DNA of 64,000 nt from Pseudomonadales bacterium (GCA_022819645.1 JAJEGU010000033.1:27377-91376); one strand, 5' to 3'. Counted from the stretch's first letter, positions 8,415 to 16,933 are shown. Numbers and translations: made by a program. Notes: generated by a model from the letters alone, not told the origin.

Positions 8415-9110
8415 ATGCTTGAAGTGAGCGACCTGCACGCCTGGTACGGCAAGAGCCATGTGCTTCAGGGCGTCAGCTTCCAGGTGGCCGAAGGCGAGAT
8501 CGTCAGCCTGCTCGGGCGCAATGGCGTCGGCCGCTCCACTACCGCGAAAGCCATCATGGGCGAGGTGGAACGCAAGGGTTCGATCCTGTTCAAGGGTGAA
8601 CAGATCGCCGGCCGCAAGAGTTATGAAATCGCCCGCCGCGGCCTCGGCTACGTGCCGGAGAACCGCGAAGTCTTCCCCACTCTCACCGTGCGCCAGAACC
8701 TGCTGCTCGGCATGAAATCCACCACCCCTTCCGGCCGCTGGAGCATCGAGGAAGTATTCGCCATGTTTCCCTTGCTCGCCGAGCGCGCCGATGTACCCGG
8801 CGGCGCCCTCAGCGGCGGCGAGCAGCAATTGCTCAGCATGTGCCGCACCCTCATGGGAGACCCGGACATGGTGCTCATCGACGAACCCACCGAGGGGCTC
8901 GCGCCGAAGATCGTCGAGCAGGTGGGCAATCTGCTGAAGGAAATAGCCAGCCGCGGCGTCGCCATTCTGCTCGTGGAGCAGAAACTCAACATCGCCATGC
9001 GAATCTCCAACCGCCTATACATCATGGGCAACGGGCAGATCGTTTGGGAAGGCGCCCCGGAAGCCCTCACCAGCGCCGGCAAGGTCCGCATGGAGTGGCT
9101 GGAGGTGTGA
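8415..9110 (+). CDS. livF: ABC transporter ATP-binding protein, LivF type, with Arg in place of the Walker A lysine
   Basis: 231 residues from the ATG at 8415, which has GGGGGAA seven bases upstream and gives the normal LivF length. It has the LSGGEQQ signature, Walker B MVLIDEPTEGLAP and the usual VEQ H-loop region. Walker A reads GRNGVGRSTT, so the invariant lysine is Arg (codon CGC). Some LivF-like ATPases are, to my recollection, known with this change, so it need not mean loss of function. It is the last gene of the importer operon and is separated from livG by a REP-like insertion. Confidence 0.83.
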   Translation: MLEVSDLHAWYGKSHVLQGVSFQVAEGEIVSLLGRNGVGRSTTAKAIMGEVERKGSILFKGEQIAGRKSYEIARRGLGYVPENREVFPTLTVRQNLLLGMKSTTPSGRWSIEEVFAMFPLLAERADVPGGALSGGEQQLLSMCRTLMGDPDMVLIDEPTEGLAPKIVEQVGNLLKEIASRGVAILLVEQKLNIAMRISNRLYIMGNGQIVWEGAPEALTSAGKVRMEWLEV

Positions 9111-9449
9111 GTAATGAATCGTGCCTGACAAGGCATTTGTCATCCATCAACGGCAGCCAGACAGTTTTCGAAGGGCTCGGCGCACTTCCATCGATGGGTG
9201 TGGAAATCGCGAAGGTCAGTGAAAAGAATACGACCCTCGCCGAGATTGTCGCAGCCAGTACCTGCGTGCTTACTCATCAGGGGTCGAAGCTCCGGCAGGC
9301 GACGGACAAACCTTTCCCGGGTCGCCCGCGGAGAGCGGGGAGTCCCGTTCAAGCGCCCGCTGAAGAAGCTGATTCATTCTCGTCATTCCGCGCGGAGTCG
9401 CATTCTTCCAATCACCGATTCGTACCTCCGTTTCAGCGGCTTCCCGGAT
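9111..9449. other. Intergenic region with a REP-like fragment
   Basis: No gene with a ribosome site or family signature is visible. A family B fragment (CGTCATTCCGCGCGGAGTCG) lies near 9381-9400. The track ORFs here run out of livF in a shifted frame. Confidence 0.55.
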
Positions 9450-9878
9450 CTACCCCATTTTGCCAGACTGCAGGAACCGGTTGATTTCACTTGCAAACTG
9501 GCGAAAGTCGTCGAGAGAATTTTCGCAGATTGACAGAACGATTTCCCAGCGAATGTTGGTGTATTCGTGAACTGCGATGTTTCTGAATCCGACGGACCCG
9601 GTCATTGCTTTACAAGTCCTCGATGATATCGCCCCCAGTTTTTCAAGCTCTATGAAAACCCGTCCCATGGTCGCGGGAGCCACGGTGTCGGTATCGCTGA
9701 TGATGTGACTGCCGATATCGACGCCAAGCTGTATCGCCCGGGTCAGATTCAGTACCACAATGTCCTGGATATCCGGGTTTTGGGTCAACTCTTCCAGCGA
9801 TTCCGGTTTCCTGCCCTCGACCCGGCCTACGCAACGCCGCAGTGATTCGAGCTTCTCCCGAATGATCATCGTGTCCAT
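9450..9878 (-). CDS. hepT: HepT-like toxin (DUF86, HEPN domain)
   Basis: 142 residues, mainly helical. Near residue 103 it carries RNIAVHEY, which fits the RX4HXY motif of HepT toxins. HepT proteins are HEPN RNases that act on RNA and are neutralised when their partner MntA adds AMP to the tyrosine of this motif. The start overlaps the end of the upstream nucleotidyltransferase gene by 13 bases, the standard antitoxin-toxin order. All key residues appear intact, so it is probably a working toxin. Confidence 0.83.
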   Translation of the reverse strand: MDTMIIREKLESLRRCVGRVEGRKPESLEELTQNPDIQDIVVLNLTRAIQLGVDIGSHIISDTDTVAPATMGRVFIELEKLGAISSRTCKAMTGSVGFRNIAVHEYTNIRWEIVLSICENSLDDFRQFASEINRFLQSGKMG

Positions 9879-10252
9879 CTGGCTTGCCTTTCCTCGAGAA
9901 TCCGCTGGCGCAGGGGAAGAAAATCCGCGCTGTCAAAAAGGTGTCTTTTCAGCAATTCCGCATAGGATCGATTGTCACCGAGCAATCTCCTGCCTCTGAG
10001 CGCCTGTCCGAGTATGGGCTGCGGGCCTCCAAACAGGTCCACGATGTCCACCGGGCAACCGCTTTCCTGGCCGATCTCCCCTGCAAGCTTTAGCGTGAAT
10101 TCGCTCGACAGCGGGGTATCCATCAGCAGCCCGAGGTCAATGTCACTGTCCGGCCCGGCCTCGCCGGTTGCCCGAGAGCCAAACAGGAAGGCCAGGCGAA
10201 TGCCCGGTTGGCGACGAAGAATCCTGACCAGTTGTTCATCCATCGTATCCAT
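9866..10252 (-). CDS. mntA: MntA-like nucleotidyltransferase antitoxin
   Basis: 128 residues from the ATG at 10252 (MDTMDEQ...); the track start at 10417 lies in family C repeat sequence and adds a non-conserved tail. The minimal nucleotidyltransferase motif GSRATGEAGPDSDID fits GSX10DXD. In type VII toxin-antitoxin pairs this enzyme transfers AMP to the Tyr of the HepT HXY motif and silences it. The gene precedes and overlaps hepT, so the two form one transcript. Confidence 0.83.
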   Translation of the reverse strand: MDTMDEQLVRILRRQPGIRLAFLFGSRATGEAGPDSDIDLGLLMDTPLSSEFTLKLAGEIGQESGCPVDIVDLFGGPQPILGQALRGRRLLGDNRSYAELLKRHLFDSADFLPLRQRILEERQARWTR

Positions 10253-10399
10253 ACCCGCATTGTCGCCCGCAATCGGTCGAAGCTCAATTGAGTTTGCGGG
10301 TTCCCGAATAAATTGAGTTTCGACCGGATTCGGTGTATCAAGGTACTGAAGTCCGGGACCGGCCGGCACACGGCCGGAAAGCATACTGACACAAGGGAA

Positions 10400-10441
10400 G
10401 ATAATGAAAAATTCCAAGGAGGGAATTTTTCAGAGAATACC
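10400..10441 (-). repeat. Family C hairpin repeat with altered stem
   Basis: This is the reverse-orientation copy: GATAATG...CAGAGAATACC flanks around the stem GAAAAATTCC/GGAATTTTTC. Compared with the other copies the stem has changed on both arms and still pairs. It ends 12 bases before the start codon of the next gene, directly before its ribosome site. Confidence 0.75.
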
Positions 10442-10453
10442 AAGGTGACTTCC

Positions 10454-11371
10454 ATGCTGAATCGACGCGAGTTTCTTTTCTCGTCCCTTGCCGCCCCCGT
10501 GCTGCTGTCCAGCGGACAATCCCTGGCCCAGTCGGCGCCTGCGGGAAAAATGCTGCTTGCCATGCACCAGAACACTTCACGCGCCGCCGGTTTTCGCGGG
10601 TCACTGGAAGGTTGGGCTCGGGCAGGCATCGAGTACGTTGAACTCAATGACGGATTGCTCGATGGTTTTCTCGAAAACGACAGCTTGAGCGGCGCCCGGG
10701 CCTTGCTCGACGATCTTGGCATGACGCCGGTCTGCGCCGCGACGGCCTTGCCGGATCTCTGGATTCCGGGGCCGGCAAGAGAGGCGTCGCTGGAGTCGTG
10801 GAGAATGCGCTGCGATCAGTTCGCAAGCCTTGGCCTTGACAGGATCTATTCGCCATCCGTTACCAATCGCCCGGTCACCGCTGAAGATTTTGCGGCAACG
10901 CCGGAAAGCATTCGCGAAGCTGCGGTTATCGCAAGCGAGTACGATCTCACTTGCATGATCGAGTTCCTTCGCACCTCTACGCACCTCGCCACCCTGAGTT
11001 CCTCGCTCAGCGTGATTCGCGCCGCGGGCCATCCGAATATCCGGCCGATGATCGACTTTTTCCATTTCTGGTCGGGGCTTGGCAAACTGGAAGATCTGGA
11101 TTTGCTCGAACCGGGCGAGCTTGCCCATTGCCACTTCCAGGACTTGCTCGACGCGCCCAGGGAACTGACCGACAACAGTTATCGCGTCATTCCCGGCGAC
11201 GGCATCGCGCCGCTGAACGCCATCATTCGCAAACTTGCCGAAAAGGAATTCAACGGAGCGCTTTCGGTGGAACTGTTTCGGCAGGAACTGGTGAATGGCG
11301 ACCCCTTCGAAGTAGCGACGGAAATCAGGCGAAAATCCGAAGCGGTCATGCGCGAGGCCGAGGTCTTGTGA
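10454..11371 (+). CDS. Exported sugar phosphate isomerase/epimerase-like TIM-barrel protein
   Basis: 305 residues from the ATG at 10454, preceded by AAGGTGA. The N-terminus has a twin-arginine type signal (NRREFLF, then a hydrophobic run ending near LAQS), so the protein is probably folded before export by Tat. The body has the xylose-isomerase-like barrel pattern, with GIEYVELN early, CMIEFLR and MIDFFHFW in the middle, and HCHFQD plus GDG near the end as likely metal-site strands. Substrate unknown. The next gene is convergent. Confidence 0.75.
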   Translation: MLNRREFLFSSLAAPVLLSSGQSLAQSAPAGKMLLAMHQNTSRAAGFRGSLEGWARAGIEYVELNDGLLDGFLENDSLSGARALLDDLGMTPVCAATALPDLWIPGPAREASLESWRMRCDQFASLGLDRIYSPSVTNRPVTAEDFAATPESIREAAVIASEYDLTCMIEFLRTSTHLATLSSSLSVIRAAGHPNIRPMIDFFHFWSGLGKLEDLDLLEPGELAHCHFQDLLDAPRELTDNSYRVIPGDGIAPLNAIIRKLAEKEFNGALSVELFRQELVNGDPFEVATEIRRKSEAVMREAEVL

Positions 11372-11400
11372 ACTGATTTTGTAAATCGCGAACGCCGCAT

Positions 11401-11440
11401 GGCCAGCGCGCGGCGGGGGATTCCCACCGCGCGCGCCGGC
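11401..11440. terminator. GC-rich palindrome between convergent genes (possible bidirectional terminator)
   Basis: GGCC.GCGCGCGG...CCGCGCGC..GGCC forms a long, slightly imperfect hairpin between the TIM-barrel gene and the tandem FAH gene. There is no long T run, so the terminator role is an inference from position. Confidence 0.4.
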
Positions 11441-11455
11441 CCTGAGTTTAGCGCT

Positions 11456-13222
11456 TCAGAACGGCCAGGCTGGCATCGAGACGACTTCCTGCTCTATCGT
11501 TCCGAGGCTTTCCACCACGATTTCGACCACGTCCCCCACCTCCATGTTGCGCCGCATTCCGGGGACCACCGGCATTGCGCCGGTGTAGATCAGGTCGCCG
11601 GGCTCAAGCGTCATGTAGCGGGAGAGATAGCTCACGAGCCGGGCCGGACGATTGACCATCGTCGACGTGCGGCCCTCGGAGAGCAGTTCACCGTTGACCC
11701 GCACGCTGATTCCAAGATCGCTGTAATCAAGGCCCCGGACGATCATGTTGCCAAGGCCCGCCCAGGTATCGGTGGCCTTGCCCACGAGCTTGAGCGGCCG
11801 CACGCCCCGGTCGGATGCGACCCAGGAAAGTTCGGTCCAGTCATTGCCCGCGGCAACGCCGAAGATATAGTCCTCCGCCTCGCTCTCGGGAATGTGGCGA
11901 CCGCTGCGGCCGATGACGAGCACGAGTTCACCCTCGGGAATCATCATCTCGGCCTCGGGCGGCTTCTGGACTTCGCCGCCGTCCGGGCTGAGCCCTGTGG
12001 AGGCCTTGAAGAAATAGCGCGGATGCGGCACCTGGCTGGGCATGCCGTCCACGGGATGATAGTTGGCCGCGACCGAAAGCACCTTGCGGCCCGGCTGTTC
12101 CGGATCCACCGGCAGGCCAAGTTCGACATCCGCAAGATCGAAGCTGCGCCCGGTCGGGGCGGCGCCGCCTTCCACCGGGTCGCCGTCAAGCTCGCTGACC
12201 TGATCTCCATCGAGCATGCCGAAAGACCAGCCGTCCTCGTGCTGGAAACGAACATAGGCGCTCACGCCGTCGGGCTCGGGAAGCGCCGGGCCTGAAACCG
12301 TTTGCCGCGTTACCCGCACGAGCTGATTGCTCACCATGCCAACGCCCTCGATTTCGACCTCGACCACATCGTCCTGCCAAAGCTGGCGCCGCGTGCCGGG
12401 AAGCTGCGGGGGCGCAACCGTACCGGTGAAAATGAGGTCGCCGCGCTTGAGGGTGATGTAATGGCTCAACTTGCTGATCAGCGCGGCGGGGCTGTTGCGA
12501 AAGTCCGCGGTGGAGCCCTGGGCGGCCACCACGCCATCGAGCCTGACGGTGAGCTGCAGATCGCTCAGGTCGAGCCCGGTGACCATGTAATCCCCGAGTG
12601 AGGCGAAGGTATCGCCGGCCTTGCAGAAAACATGGCTGGGCTCTTCGATTCCCCGACCTTCGCCGCACCAGTCGTTCTCGCTCCAGTCATTGCCGACCAC
12701 CACGCCGAAGAGATGGTCCATGGCTTCGGACTCGGGAATATGCCGACCCTCGGTTCCGATAATCAGTCCGAGTTCGCCCTCGAAGTTGAAATTGGTGGCG
12801 CCGAAGGGAACTTCCACGGGATCGCCGTTCCGCGCCAGCGAAGTGGTCGCCTTGCCGAACCAGGATGGATGCTCCACCTCCACCGGGTTGCCATTGGGAT
12901 TGTTCGAGTTTCCGGCAACGCCGAAAACCCGGGGCACCCGGTCGGGGTCCATGGGCATCTCAAGCTCGACGTCTCCCCTGGCAACGGTCCGCCCGGTCTC
13001 GCTTACGCCGTCATCGAAAAGCGGGTCACCATCGAGTACGCGGATGGCGTCGCCGTCGAGGATGCCGTTGTGGGTGCCGGTATCGTCACTGAAGCGGACG
13101 TAACGGGTCATGTCCCCGTTCTCGGCTGCGAAGGCGGCGGTGAAGAGCTGCCCCGCAAACGCCAGCAAGGGAACCAGCAGGAATTTTGCCAAATCGTGCC
13201 TGAATCGGACGAATGCTTGCAT
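11456..13222 (-). CDS. Exported tandem fumarylacetoacetate hydrolase (FAH)-family protein
   Basis: 588 residues with a signal peptide (LLVPLLAFAGQLFTAAFAAE) and two complete FAH-type halves, at about 40-305 and 325-588. Each half has its own metal-site set: FEGELGLIIG with GNDWSENDW in the first, and PEGELVLVIG with GNDWTELSW in the second. Each also ends with a ..L..GDLI.TG... segment. FAH-family enzymes are usually single-domain cytosolic C-C hydrolases or decarboxylases, so an exported tandem version is unusual. The start has AGGAG upstream. It is divergent from the nuclease gene. Confidence 0.82.
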   Translation of the reverse strand: MQAFVRFRHDLAKFLLVPLLAFAGQLFTAAFAAENGDMTRYVRFSDDTGTHNGILDGDAIRVLDGDPLFDDGVSETGRTVARGDVELEMPMDPDRVPRVFGVAGNSNNPNGNPVEVEHPSWFGKATTSLARNGDPVEVPFGATNFNFEGELGLIIGTEGRHIPESEAMDHLFGVVVGNDWSENDWCGEGRGIEEPSHVFCKAGDTFASLGDYMVTGLDLSDLQLTVRLDGVVAAQGSTADFRNSPAALISKLSHYITLKRGDLIFTGTVAPPQLPGTRRQLWQDDVVEVEIEGVGMVSNQLVRVTRQTVSGPALPEPDGVSAYVRFQHEDGWSFGMLDGDQVSELDGDPVEGGAAPTGRSFDLADVELGLPVDPEQPGRKVLSVAANYHPVDGMPSQVPHPRYFFKASTGLSPDGGEVQKPPEAEMMIPEGELVLVIGRSGRHIPESEAEDYIFGVAAGNDWTELSWVASDRGVRPLKLVGKATDTWAGLGNMIVRGLDYSDLGISVRVNGELLSEGRTSTMVNRPARLVSYLSRYMTLEPGDLIYTGAMPVVPGMRRNMEVGDVVEIVVESLGTIEQEVVSMPAWPF

Positions 13223-13326
13223 GAATCAGGTACTCCTCTGCTATTCTGGATTGGACGGGCAAGACTACAATTATTGTTTGACGATTCCAAACGTTTCCGG
13301 GCGCAGTGATTTTGGGGCAGGCGCGA

Positions 13327-14319
13327 ATGAAAATCCATATCGTTCTTCGGCATCTGGGCCTCTGCGCCCTGGTTTTTGGCACCCCCGCCATGGCCTGGGA
13401 TTCGGTGGGGCACCGGGTCAGCGCCCAGGTGGCTGTGGCGTTTCTGGAACCCGGCGTTCGCGAGCGGCTGGTGGCGATTCTGGCGGCCCATCCCCGCTAT
13501 CAGGAAGATTTTCTCGACGATGTGCCGGGCTTCATCGACGCCTCGAATCAAATCGAGCATGAAAGCTGGTTGCTGGGGCAGGCGGCGTTCTGGCCCGACA
13601 TCGCCAGGGGCCTGCCCCGCGGCGAGCGCGAACGCTATCACCGCGGCAACTGGCACTACATAGACGGCGCCTGGCTCCGGGGCCATGCCGCCACCCAAGG
13701 CAACAGTTATGTGGGAATCGACCCTCTGCCTGATTTCCCTGGCATGGAAGCGGAGGCGATCCTGAACGAGGCCGATGTGGACAATGTGGTGCTCGGGCTC
13801 GATTACAACATGGCCTTGCTGACGGATGCCGCCATGGACCCGGCCCGGCGCGCGGTGGCCCTGTGCTGGGTGCTGCATCTGGCGGGCGATATCCACCAGC
13901 CGCTGCACACGGGTTCCCTGTTTTCCGCCCGCCTGTTCGACAATGGAGACGCCGGCGGCAATGGCATCGACACCAGCGAAGGCAATCTGCACGCGGTGTG
14001 GGACGGCGCCCTGCGCGAGCAGGGGGTGGTCGCCGGCGTCAGCGCCATTCTTGACCGGCTGAATGGTATCGACCGAACCGAATTCGAATCGGCGCCGCTG
14101 GACTGGACCCTGTGGATGGAGGAAAGCCGTGAACTGGTGACCACGACCGTGTACCCGGATACGGTCAGGGAGGAAATCCTTGCAGCGGAGCGCGAGGGCC
14201 GGGATTTGGGCGAGATAGCCCTGTCAGCGGGCTATCTTGCGGAAATGCGCGAAATCTCCCGGCAACGCCTCGGTCTGGCGGCGCTTCGCATGGCCCTGCT
14301 GTTCAATCGAAACCTGTAG
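13327..14319 (+). CDS. Secreted S1/P1-type nuclease
   Basis: 330 residues from the ATG at 13327 with a short signal peptide ending AMA, so that the mature protein begins WDSVGHR. An N-terminal Trp acting as zinc ligand is typical of this family. Further zinc-ligand motifs are GNWHYIDG, HLAGDIHQPLH and NLHAVWD, plus the NGDAGGN loop. It should be a trinuclear-zinc, single-strand-preferring nuclease/3'-nucleotidase acting outside the cytoplasm, probably scavenging nucleic acid. Length fits the family. Confidence 0.88.
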   Translation: MKIHIVLRHLGLCALVFGTPAMAWDSVGHRVSAQVAVAFLEPGVRERLVAILAAHPRYQEDFLDDVPGFIDASNQIEHESWLLGQAAFWPDIARGLPRGERERYHRGNWHYIDGAWLRGHAATQGNSYVGIDPLPDFPGMEAEAILNEADVDNVVLGLDYNMALLTDAAMDPARRAVALCWVLHLAGDIHQPLHTGSLFSARLFDNGDAGGNGIDTSEGNLHAVWDGALREQGVVAGVSAILDRLNGIDRTEFESAPLDWTLWMEESRELVTTTVYPDTVREEILAAEREGRDLGEIALSAGYLAEMREISRQRLGLAALRMALLFNRNL

Positions 14320-14379
14320 TTGCCATGCCACTGCCCTGCCCGGAGTTCGGGGCGCCGGATGGAGATTCTGCGACTTCCC

Positions 14380-16614
14380 TCAGGCGTAGCAGTGCATTTT
14401 CCCGGCTTCTCCCTGTTGTCGCCGGTTCGCGGCAAGCTTCAGCACATTGTGAATCAGCCCCGGACCATGACCGTTTTCCAGGCTCATGATGGACTCGGGG
14501 TGGAACTGGACCCCCCATACCGGAAGCTCCCGGTGTTCCACCGCCATGATCACGCCATCTTCGCTGCGGGCGGTGACTTGCAGGCAGTCCGTTACCGAGG
14601 CGGCAAGCAGGGAGTGGTAGCGGCCCACCGGGAAAGACTGCGGGATTCCGGTGAACAAGACACTGCCCTCATGGGCGATCAGCGACTGCTTGCCATGCAT
14701 GGGAGCCTGTAATTGCCCGAGTTCGCCGCCAAAGTGTTCGACGATTCCCTGCAGGCCAAGGCAGACCCCAAAGACCGGAACCCGCCGCTCCAGCGCCCTG
14801 GCGATGGTCTCGCAGACAGCAAAGCGGCCTGGCGTAGATGGCCCTGGCGACAATACCACCAGATCGATCCGCTCCCCACGCAGGTACTCCCGGGCGGCCT
14901 CGGCGCGCAAGGTGATCAGTTCCGCGCCAAGCCGCCGGAAACAATCCCCGAGGCTGTGCACGAAGGAGTCTTCATGGTCCACCATGAGCACCTGCAACCG
15001 CCCGAATTCCGGCGTCGCCCGGAATGGCGCCGTAGCGGAAATCGGCTTTACGGAAACGCCAATGGCCTGCATCAGCGCCCTGGCCTTGAGCCGGGTTTCC
15101 TGCTCTTCGGCTTCCGGGTCGGAATCCGCCAGCAAGGTGGCCCCGGCCCGCACTTCGGCAACGCCGTCCTTGATGCGAATCGTGCGCAGGGTCAGGCCGG
15201 TATTGAGGTTGCCGTCAAAACCGATATGACCAATGGCGCCGCCGTACCAGCGCCGGGCGGATTTCTCGTGCCGTTCCAGATATTGCATGGCCGCCAGCTT
15301 GGGAGCGCCGGTGACGGTGACCGCCCAGGTGTGGGAGAGGAAACCGTCGAGGGCGTCAAAGCCGCTCTTCAGGCGGCCCTTGACGTGGTCCACGGTGTGA
15401 ATCAGACGGGAGTACATTTCAATCTGCCGCCGGCCAACCACTTCCACCGATCCCGGTTCGCAGACCCGGGCCTTGTCGTTGCGATCCACATCGGTACACA
15501 TGGAAAGCTCGGATTCATCCTTGCTGGAATTGAGCAGGCGGCGGATTTGTTCGGCGTCGGCGAGGGCGTCAACGCCCCGGGCGATGGTGCCGGATATCGG
15601 ACAGGTTTCGATACAATCGCCTTCCACCCGCACGAACATTTCGGGAGAGGCGGCGACGAGGTATTCCCGCTCGCCAAGATTCATCAGGGCGCCATAGGGC
15701 GCGGGGTTTGACTCGGCAAGACGCTGGAACACCTGTGCCGGGCTGTCCTTGCACGGCGCGAAGAAGGTCTGGCCGGGAACTACTTCGAACAGGTCGCCGC
15801 GGCTGAAATACCGCTTTGCGCGCTCGACGCCGGCGGCGTATTCCCCGGCCTCGTGATCACACTCCCGCTGCACGGAAATCGCCGGCGAAAAAGGAACCGC
15901 CAGGGCGGAGCGCTTGAGGCCGCCGGTGGTTTCCCCATGTTGCTCGCGACCCCGGGCGCGGCAGATGAACTCATAGTTGTACGCCAGCGCCTGTTCCCGC
16001 CGGTGGTCCGAAACGAGAATGCGGTCCGGCAGATACAGCACAAGGTCGCGATCATCCGGCCCGCGCTGCTGTTGCAGTTCGATCTCCTCGAACTGGAATG
16101 TCAGGTCGTAACCGAAAGCGCCATAAAGCCCGAGAAAGGGGTCATCCGGGAAGCGAAACCAGGCTGACAGGGCCCGCAGGGCGGAAAATACGCTGTGCCG
16201 GCGGCTGCGGTTCTCCTCGCTGAACCCGCCTTGCGGCGGCCGGATTTCCAAATGGATCGCCGACTGCCGTCGCTCAAGCCAGTGAAGAAAGTCGCCCCCG
16301 GCAAAGGCCCGCTCCACTTCGGCGAGCAGAATCCCGCCCCGGCGGTTGAGCGCCTCCACGGCGAGTTTGCGGCCGCGCCCCACGAGGCGCAACGGCGGAT
16401 TGACAAAGCCGATATCCCAGCGGGTATAGCGCCCGGGATATTCAAAACCCGAACGCAGCAATACGCCGGGAGAGGCATTGAGGGCTTCGGTCAGGCCATC
16501 CATTGCCGTGGCGTAGTCCAGCTTTTCCACCGACAGATGCACACGCACACCGCCGCCGGTCTCGTGGCGGTATTGTCGGCCGGGCTCCCATCGTACAGTT
16601 CCACTCGTTCCCAT
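14380..16614 (-). CDS. trpE(G): Fused anthranilate synthase, TrpE-TrpG
   Basis: 744 residues from the ATG at 16614, chosen because GGAGG lies eight bases upstream; the track start at 16689 falls in the attenuator. The TrpE chorismate-binding part covers about residues 1-520 (ISGTIARG, LSMCTDVDRNDKARVC, HTWAVTVTGAPK). The TrpG glutamine amidotransferase part covers about 545-744 (MVDHEDSFVHSL, LSPGPSTPGRF, nucleophile GVCLGLQG, VQFHPESI). The enzyme makes anthranilate from chorismate and glutamine. Fused TrpE(G) is best known from alphaproteobacteria. A leader peptide gene and attenuator precede it. Confidence 0.9.
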   Translation of the reverse strand: MGTSGTVRWEPGRQYRHETGGGVRVHLSVEKLDYATAMDGLTEALNASPGVLLRSGFEYPGRYTRWDIGFVNPPLRLVGRGRKLAVEALNRRGGILLAEVERAFAGGDFLHWLERRQSAIHLEIRPPQGGFSEENRSRRHSVFSALRALSAWFRFPDDPFLGLYGAFGYDLTFQFEEIELQQQRGPDDRDLVLYLPDRILVSDHRREQALAYNYEFICRARGREQHGETTGGLKRSALAVPFSPAISVQRECDHEAGEYAAGVERAKRYFSRGDLFEVVPGQTFFAPCKDSPAQVFQRLAESNPAPYGALMNLGEREYLVAASPEMFVRVEGDCIETCPISGTIARGVDALADAEQIRRLLNSSKDESELSMCTDVDRNDKARVCEPGSVEVVGRRQIEMYSRLIHTVDHVKGRLKSGFDALDGFLSHTWAVTVTGAPKLAAMQYLERHEKSARRWYGGAIGHIGFDGNLNTGLTLRTIRIKDGVAEVRAGATLLADSDPEAEEQETRLKARALMQAIGVSVKPISATAPFRATPEFGRLQVLMVDHEDSFVHSLGDCFRRLGAELITLRAEAAREYLRGERIDLVVLSPGPSTPGRFAVCETIARALERRVPVFGVCLGLQGIVEHFGGELGQLQAPMHGKQSLIAHEGSVLFTGIPQSFPVGRYHSLLAASVTDCLQVTARSEDGVIMAVEHRELPVWGVQFHPESIMSLENGHGPGLIHNVLKLAANRRQQGEAGKMHCYA

Positions 16615-16660
16615 CACGGGTTCCTCCGCTTGACCTGCCGGAGCCGTGACTGGAACGATT

Positions 16661-16703
16661 ACTGAAAGGAAACAGAACGACCGCCACAACTCCGGGCGGC
16701 CGG
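16661..16703 (-). terminator. trp attenuator terminator hairpin
   Basis: On the minus strand CGGCCGCC and GGCGGTCG form an eight-pair stem (one G-U) with a nine-base loop, followed by the T-rich TTCTGTTTCCTTTC. A competing hairpin (GCCGGAAGAAT with ATTCTTcaCCGGC, plus-strand 16699-16730) uses the first bases of the terminator's 5' arm. The two cannot form together, as in classical attenuation. Confidence 0.75.
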
Positions 16704-16710
16704 TGAAGAA

Positions 16711-16776
16711 TTACTCAGGATTCTTCCGGCAGCCCGCGTCGGCAAACCACCAGAAGCTGAAACGCAACCTGTTCAT
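16711..16776 (-). CDS. trpL: trp operon leader peptide with tandem tryptophan codons
   Basis: A 21-codon ORF not in the track, ATG at 16776 and TAA at 16711, reading MNRLRFSFWWFADAGCRKNPE. The two adjacent TGG codons are the expected sensor of charged tRNA-Trp. The stop codon falls in the loop of the antiterminator hairpin and the terminator follows immediately. There is no Shine-Dalgarno sequence, and the predicted transcription start coincides with the A of the ATG, which suggests a leaderless mRNA. It lies 96 bases upstream of trpE(G). Confidence 0.8.
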   Translation of the reverse strand: MNRLRFSFWWFADAGCRKNPE

Positions 16777-16783
16777 GGTCGCG

Positions 16784-16812
16784 ATACTGAACCCGCGGCC
16801 CCGGAAAGTCAA
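16784..16812 (-). promoter_or_regulatory. Promoter of trpL-trpE(G)
   Basis: On the minus strand TTGACT (plus 16807-16812) and CAGTAT (plus 16784-16789) are separated by 17 bases. Seven bases lie between the -10 box and the A of the trpL ATG, which places +1 at or next to the start codon. The -35 is strong and the -10 weak. Confidence 0.55.
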
Positions 16813-16933
16813 GCGGGATTTGGCTAATAAGCTGATCCTGACTCCACAGGGGTTTGACCGCAGGGCCTTTGTCCGTCGGGCGGCTTGCTGCTAAGCTTTG
16901 GCGACTTCGGATTGCAACGGCGGGAGCTTTGCC

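Noticed and set aside
9866-10417. Long form of the MntA-like protein starting at 10417
   Set aside because: The first 55 residues are encoded across a family C repeat and lack family likeness; the ATG at 10252 gives the usual length.
11401-11440. GC palindrome as an attachment site or mobile element end
   Set aside because: It lies between two convergent genes, has no partner copy in the window and is better explained as a transcription stop.
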